Shown: piece after piece, positions 5,385 to 9,037 of the stretch
How the letters are laid out: every line of letters begins with the position of its first letter
How positions within the stretch are numbered: position 1 is the first letter of the stretch
Source of the DNA: Deltaproteobacteria bacterium
Lineage (GTDB): Bacteria; Desulfobacterota; Desulfarculia; Adiutricales; Adiutricaceae
NCBI GenBank assembly: GCA_031267005.1
Contig: JAIRZX010000409.1
Span: 1-9,037 of the forward strand
DNA: 9,037 nucleotides
Direction of reading: 5' to 3'
Made by a program: the position numbers and the translations under genes
Notes under the pieces: generated by a model
Told to the model about the DNA's origin: nothing
Database searches by the model: none
The model's input: only the letters and a program-made list of their open reading frames with translations

Positions 5385-7148
5385 GTGGGCAAACTCCTAG
5401 TCATTGACGATGATCTGAGCCTCCGCGAGCTCTTGGAGATGATCCTCCGGACGGCCGGCCACACCATCACGCTCGCCGAGGACGGGGATATAGGCCTGGA
5501 GGAAGCGCTCGAAGGGGACTTCGATCTCATCATAAGCGACATCCGCATGCCCGGCAAGAACGGCATCGAGGTCTTGAAGGCCCTCCGCACCGCCGGCAAG
5601 CAGACCAACCTCATCCTCATCTCCGCCTACGCCAGCGCGGAAACGGCAGTGGAGGCCATGAGGGAGGGTGCGCACGACTTCATCCCCAAGCCCTTCAAGC
5701 CCGTTGACCTCCTAACGGCCGTCGACTCGGCGCTAGCCCACCGGAGCGCGGATTCCGAGCGCAAGGCCCTCGCGGACATGGTGAAGCACAACCAGCGCTT
5801 CGGCGGCCTGGTCGGCGCCTCCCCCGCCATGCTCCAGGTCTACGACATGATAAAGAGGGCGGCCCTGACTAACACCTCCATCCTCATCACGGGAGAGTCC
5901 GGCACGGGCAAGGAACTCGTGGCTAGGGCCATACACTCCAACTCGTCTAGGGCGGAAGGGGCGTTCATGGCCATCAACTGCGGCGGCATGCCCGAGCAAC
6001 TCGTTGAATCAGAGCTCTTCGGCTACAAGAAGGGGGCGTTCACCGGCGCCACCGCCGACAAGCAGGGGCTCATGAGCGTGGCCAACGGCGGCACTCTCTT
6101 TTTGGACGAGCTGGCCGAACTGACGCTTCCCATGCAAGTGAAGCTCCTCAGGGTCGTCCAGGAGAAGACCTTCCGGCCCGTGGGCGGGAGCGCGGAGATC
6201 GAGGTCGATCTCCGCTTCATCGCCGCCACCAACAAGAACCTTGAGGCCGAGATCATGGCCGGCCGTTTCAGGGAGGACCTCTACTACCGCTTAAACGTCA
6301 TAAACATCCGCCTGCCCCCCTTGCGCGAACGCACCATGGACATCCCGCTCCTGGCGCACTATTTCCTCGAGAAGTTCAGCGCCCAGCAGGACAAGGACGT
6401 CCGCAAGCTGTCCACTTACGCGCTGGACATCCTCTCGCGCTACCACTTCCCCGGAAACGTGCGCGAACTGGAAAACATCATCGAGCGGAGCGTCGCGCTT
6501 GAACAGTCCAACATCATCCTCCCCGACAGCCTGATCCTCGCAAATTACAAGGAGCGCTCCGACGTCTACCCGGAGGGCCAGCCGCAGCCCATGTTCCGGA
6601 CCCAGCCGCCCAACCTCCCCCCCGGACCGGATCTGACCCCGGTATCCCGCGAGCACGACCCGGCCCGCTCGGAACTCCAGCTCCCGGTGGGCGGCATCGA
6701 CGACGTGCTCACCTCGCTGGAGGGCTACTACCTCTTCAACGCCCTCCTGGTCGCGGGCGGGGCCAGGGGCCGCGCAGCCGCCATGATGGCCATAAGCCCC
6801 TGGCGCTTGAGGATGCGGCTCGTCGCCTTCAGCCTCGCGGAACTCAACCCCGTGGAACTGGGCTTAATCCCCAAAGACCGTTTTCCCCGCCCCACGGTCC
6901 CCGAGGAGATGGCGCCGACATGGACGGGCCAGGAGCTCGTCTTGGACGACATCCTCCATTCGGTCGAACGCTTCTTCATAAAGCAGGCCCTCGACAAGAC
7001 CAACGACAACAAGACCGAGGCGGCCACCCTCCTGGGCCTCTCCCGCCGCTCCTTCCAGCACCGCCTGGAGAGGACCAGCTACGAGGCCGTCATGGGGAGG
7101 GTCCCCGCCGCAAAGGACGGCGACTCCGGACCGGCGGAAACCCCATAG
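5385..7148 (+). CDS. sigma54-dependent response regulator (NtrC family) with two Fis-type HTH units
   Basis: 587 residues, starting at GTG 5385 with GAGG at 5374-5377 (7 nt spacing). The receiver domain (1-120) has acidic D8/D9, phosphoacceptor D52 (SDIRMPG), S80 and K102. The AAA+ domain (about 140-375) has Walker A GESGTGKE (170-177), the sigma54-contact loop GAFTGA (217-222), Walker B TLFLDE (237-242), RFREDLYYRLNV and FPGNVRELEN. It should therefore use ATP to open sigma54 promoters when phosphorylated. A Pro-rich linker (about 395-435) follows. The C-terminus holds a classic Fis-type helix-turn-helix (520-561, ending SRRSFQHRL) and, exactly 82 residues earlier (438-479), a second sequence that aligns to it without gaps: 12 of 42 identities and many conservative swaps. 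Usual family length is about 450-480, so the extra length is the linker plus this second unit. No sensor kinase gene is adjacent. Targets are unknown. Confidence 0.93.
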   Translation: MGKLLVIDDDLSLRELLEMILRTAGHTITLAEDGDIGLEEALEGDFDLIISDIRMPGKNGIEVLKALRTAGKQTNLILISAYASAETAVEAMREGAHDFIPKPFKPVDLLTAVDSALAHRSADSERKALADMVKHNQRFGGLVGASPAMLQVYDMIKRAALTNTSILITGESGTGKELVARAIHSNSSRAEGAFMAINCGGMPEQLVESELFGYKKGAFTGATADKQGLMSVANGGTLFLDELAELTLPMQVKLLRVVQEKTFRPVGGSAEIEVDLRFIAATNKNLEAEIMAGRFREDLYYRLNVINIRLPPLRERTMDIPLLAHYFLEKFSAQQDKDVRKLSTYALDILSRYHFPGNVRELENIIERSVALEQSNIILPDSLILANYKERSDVYPEGQPQPMFRTQPPNLPPGPDLTPVSREHDPARSELQLPVGGIDDVLTSLEGYYLFNALLVAGGARGRAAAMMAISPWRLRMRLVAFSLAELNPVELGLIPKDRFPRPTVPEEMAPTWTGQELVLDDILHSVERFFIKQALDKTNDNKTEAATLLGLSRRSFQHRLERTSYEAVMGRVPAAKDGDSGPAETP

Positions 7149-7162
7149 AAACCCGATGGCGC

Positions 7163-7238
7163 GAGGAGGCACGGAAGCGGCGTCCAGGCGGCTCTTTCTT
7201 CGAAAGACGCCGTCGCCGCCGCCCCGGCCCGCCTCCTC
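7163..7238 (+). other. long inverted repeat in the intergenic region; possible mRNA leader structure
   Basis: GAGGAGGC (7163-7170) and GCCTCCTC (7231-7238) are perfect complements. Inside lie CGGCGTC (7178-7184) against GACGCCG (7206-7212) and an alternative TCTTTC-TTC-GAAAGA hairpin (7193-7207) that shares bases with it. There is no T-run, so it is not a standard terminator. It sits in the 136 bp between the regulator gene and the malic-enzyme-like gene. The right outer arm carries a TCCTCC anti-Shine-Dalgarno-like sequence, but the true ribosome site of the next gene (AAGG, 7272-7275) lies outside. Confidence 0.35.
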
Positions 7239-7284
7239 CGGGAGATTGAACAGACGGGCTCGCTCCGAACGAAGGTGATCCCCA

Positions 7285-8436
7285 ATGACCGGAAGCCTAA
7301 GCCTCACCCAGGCTGTTTACGACGGCGAGATCGATTTGGCCTACGCCAAAAGCTCCGCGAAGCTCTGCCGGGCCCTGGCCGACGACCCCGCCGAGAGCCC
7401 GCGCCTCACCAGCCGCTGGAACCGCGTGGCGGTGGTTACCGACGGGAGCGGGGTGCCCGGAGCGGGGGACGTGGGCCCCCTGCCCGCCCTCCCCTATGTC
7501 GAGAAGAAGTCAGCCATCTTCAGGAAGCTCGCGGGCATCGAGGCCTTCCCCCTGGCGATTGATTCCAGGAACATCGAGGAGACGGTGAGGGTGGTTACCG
7601 CCCTCTCCCCCTCCTTCGGGGCGGTGAACATCGAGGCGGTCTCCGAGCCCAGGTGCCTCGACATCAAAAACCGCCTGGCCTCGGAGTGCGAACTCCCCGT
7701 CTTCCAGGACGCTTCCGACGGCATCCCCGTCGTGTGCCTCGCGGCCCTCTTGAACTCCCTCAAACTCGTAGGGAAGAGCATCGATAACGTTCGGATAGTG
7801 CTCTCCGGCACCGAGGCGGACGGCATGCCGGTGTCCGAGTTCCTCTCAGCCGCCGGCGCGGGGGACATAATAGTGTGCGACCGCTCCGGCGCCATCCACA
7901 AACGGCGCCCCGGCCCCACCAACTGGGTGAAGGAGCGGCTGGCCAAGAACACCAACCCCCGCCAGATCAAGGGAAGCCCCGCCAAGGCCTTGTCCGGAGC
8001 GGACGTCTTCATATCCCTTTCCGGCCCCCCCGTGCTCACGCGCGAGCTCCTTTCGACCATGGCCCGGAACGCGATCCTCTTCTACCTCACCGACTGCACC
8101 CCGGATCTCTTCGCGCGCCCCGAAACCGACTCGGGCACTCCGGTAATCGCCACCACCTGCCCGGTGCTCCCCAACCAGCTCACGGCCTGCCTGGTCTTTC
8201 CTGGGCTGTTGCGCGGAGCGTTGGACGCCCGCGCCAGCGCCATAAACCTGGAGATGAAGGTGGCTGCGGCGACGTCGCTCGCGGACATGGTGCCAGCGAG
8301 CCAGCTCGACTACGAGCTGGTCATCCCCAGCGTCCTCGCCCCGGGGCTCATCCCCAGCATGGCCAAAGCCGTGTCGGAGGCGGCGGCGGCATCGGGCGTC
8401 GCAAGCCCTCCGCCGGCTACTTTCGCCGTCGGCTGA
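7285..8436 (+). CDS. malic enzyme homologue, probably altered or inactive at the metal site
   Basis: 383 residues, close to short bacterial malic enzymes (about 390-410), which convert malate and NAD(P)+ to pyruvate and CO2. The ATG at 7285 has AAGG 9 nt upstream. Family features in order: DLAYA with Tyr20, VVTDGSG, GPLPALP, VEKKSAIFRK with the presumed catalytic Lys75, GIEAFPLAI, NIE (115-117), ALLNSLKLVGKS, ADVFISLS, PNQ (296-298), FPGLLRGALDARASAINLEMK. Against this, LED of the metal site reads IEA (D to A at 118), HDDQHGTA reads QDASDGIP (second D to A at 143), the GAGAAG dinucleotide loop reads GTEADG (175-180), and the ANPNPE motif reads TDCTPD (269-274). Two of three usual divalent-metal ligands are therefore gone. 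The frame is intact and the C-terminal part well conserved, which suggests selection for some function. Likely no normal malic enzyme activity; family call secure. Confidence 0.85.
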   Translation: MTGSLSLTQAVYDGEIDLAYAKSSAKLCRALADDPAESPRLTSRWNRVAVVTDGSGVPGAGDVGPLPALPYVEKKSAIFRKLAGIEAFPLAIDSRNIEETVRVVTALSPSFGAVNIEAVSEPRCLDIKNRLASECELPVFQDASDGIPVVCLAALLNSLKLVGKSIDNVRIVLSGTEADGMPVSEFLSAAGAGDIIVCDRSGAIHKRRPGPTNWVKERLAKNTNPRQIKGSPAKALSGADVFISLSGPPVLTRELLSTMARNAILFYLTDCTPDLFARPETDSGTPVIATTCPVLPNQLTACLVFPGLLRGALDARASAINLEMKVAAATSLADMVPASQLDYELVIPSVLAPGLIPSMAKAVSEAAAASGVASPPPATFAVG

Positions 8437-8475
8437 TACCGGAACGGCCGGAAATCCGTCAGGTCCCGCAACCGT

Positions 8476-9037
8476 ATGTCAAGCCAAGGCAGGCGCCTCG
8501 CAATCCTGATGGGCACCTACAACGGCGCCCGGCACTTAAGGGAACAGCTGGGCTCTATCGCCCTGCAGGACCACCCGGATTGGACGCTGGCGGCGTCGGA
8601 CGACGGGTCTACGGACGACACGCTGGAAATCCTCTCCGAATTCGGGAAAAAACACAGCAAAGAAAAGCTTCAGATCGTCAACGGTCCCGGAAGAGGTTTT
8701 TGCAGGAACTTCCTCTCGCTGGCCGACCGCGACGACTTGGATGCGGACTACTTCGCCTGGGCTGACCAAGACGATATCTGGCCACGGGACAAGCTAACCC
8801 GCGCGCTTGGGCTTTTGGCGCCTTACGGACAGAAAACTCCGGCTCTTTATTGCGGGCGAACGGCTATCGTAGACGAAAATAATAATTTGCGAGGGTTCTC
8901 CCCCCTCCGAAGCTCGCCTCCGCCGGAGTTCAAAAACGCCCTGGTCCAATCGCTTGCAGGCGGCAACACCATGGTATTCAACTGCGCGGCACGGGAACTT
9001 ATCCGCGCGGGAAACAGGTTCAATCCGGTCAGCCACG
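8476..9037 (+). CDS. family 2 glycosyltransferase, N-terminal part (cut by the window edge)
   Basis: The frame opens at ATG 8476, 39 bp after the malic-enzyme-like stop, and stays open to the edge (187 codons). A weak AGG at 8461-8463 is the only candidate ribosome site. The protein begins MSSQGRRLAILMGTYNGARH and shows the GT-A fold of family 2: TYNGA (14-18), the nucleotide-sugar motif SDDGSTD (41-47), and FAWADQDDIW (93-102) with the acidic DxD-like cluster, then GGNTMVF near the edge. This matches the rhamnosyltransferase-like branch of the family (DQDD-x-W), which transfers sugars to lipopolysaccharide O-antigen or other surface polysaccharides in the cytoplasm. Donor and acceptor cannot be told from the sequence. 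Close spacing suggests transcription with the gene before it. It may open a surface polysaccharide cluster outside the window. Confidence 0.88.
   Translation, partial: MSSQGRRLAILMGTYNGARHLREQLGSIALQDHPDWTLAASDDGSTDDTLEILSEFGKKHSKEKLQIVNGPGRGFCRNFLSLADRDDLDADYFAWADQDDIWPRDKLTRALGLLAPYGQKTPALYCGRTAIVDENNNLRGFSPLRSSPPPEFKNALVQSLAGGNTMVFNCAARELIRAGNRFNPVSH

Noticed and set aside
7875..8765. 296-codon + strand frame overlapping the malic-enzyme-like and glycosyltransferase genes
   Set aside because: Arg/Pro/Gly/His-rich shadow; both overlapping genes show strong family motifs in their own frames.

Overview
This window looks like bacterial chromosome. About 7.6 kb of GC-rich (around two thirds GC), densely coding sequence sits next to about 1.2 kb of very AT-rich (around one quarter GC) decayed mobile DNA. 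All intact genes of any size are on the + strand. A sigma54-dependent response regulator, a YchF-type protein with the DUF933 C-terminal domain and a stand-alone CinA C-terminal domain would suit a deltaproteobacterium (Desulfobacterota-like). This is an inference from gene content and style; no marker in the window fixes the taxon.

Layout: 1-1175 (minus) is the N-terminal and middle part of a transposase, broken by many stops and frameshifts and running off the left edge. Its ribosome binding site lies in a hairpin at 1180-1208. A transition zone at 1209-1435 holds a doubtful small minus-strand ORF and a good candidate sigma70 promoter that faces the GC-rich genes. Then come a small zinc-ribbon protein (1436-1693) and a divergent phosphoglycerate kinase homologue (1783-3078), closed by a strong intrinsic terminator (3155-3200). 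Next are a PncC/CinA C-terminal-type NMN amidohydrolase (3343-3879) and a YchF/DUF933 protein with a damaged P-loop (4006-5025). A 359-bp noncoding leader (5026-5384) precedes a sigma54-type response regulator with two Fis-like helix-turn-helix units (5385-7148). A malic-enzyme homologue lacking key metal ligands (7285-8436) and the start of a family 2 glycosyltransferase (8476 to the right edge) complete the window.

The genes do not form an obvious pathway. The striking point is that three intact, well-kept reading frames (phosphoglycerate kinase-like, YchF-like, malic enzyme-like) keep the family fold signatures but have lost or changed residues at the ATP, 3-phosphoglycerate, GTP or metal/NAD sites. 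They may be pseudoenzymes or paralogues with a new role. With the double-HTH regulator and no partner kinase in view, this run of altered enzymes is the best candidate for something undescribed. No CRISPR array, rRNA or tRNA was seen.
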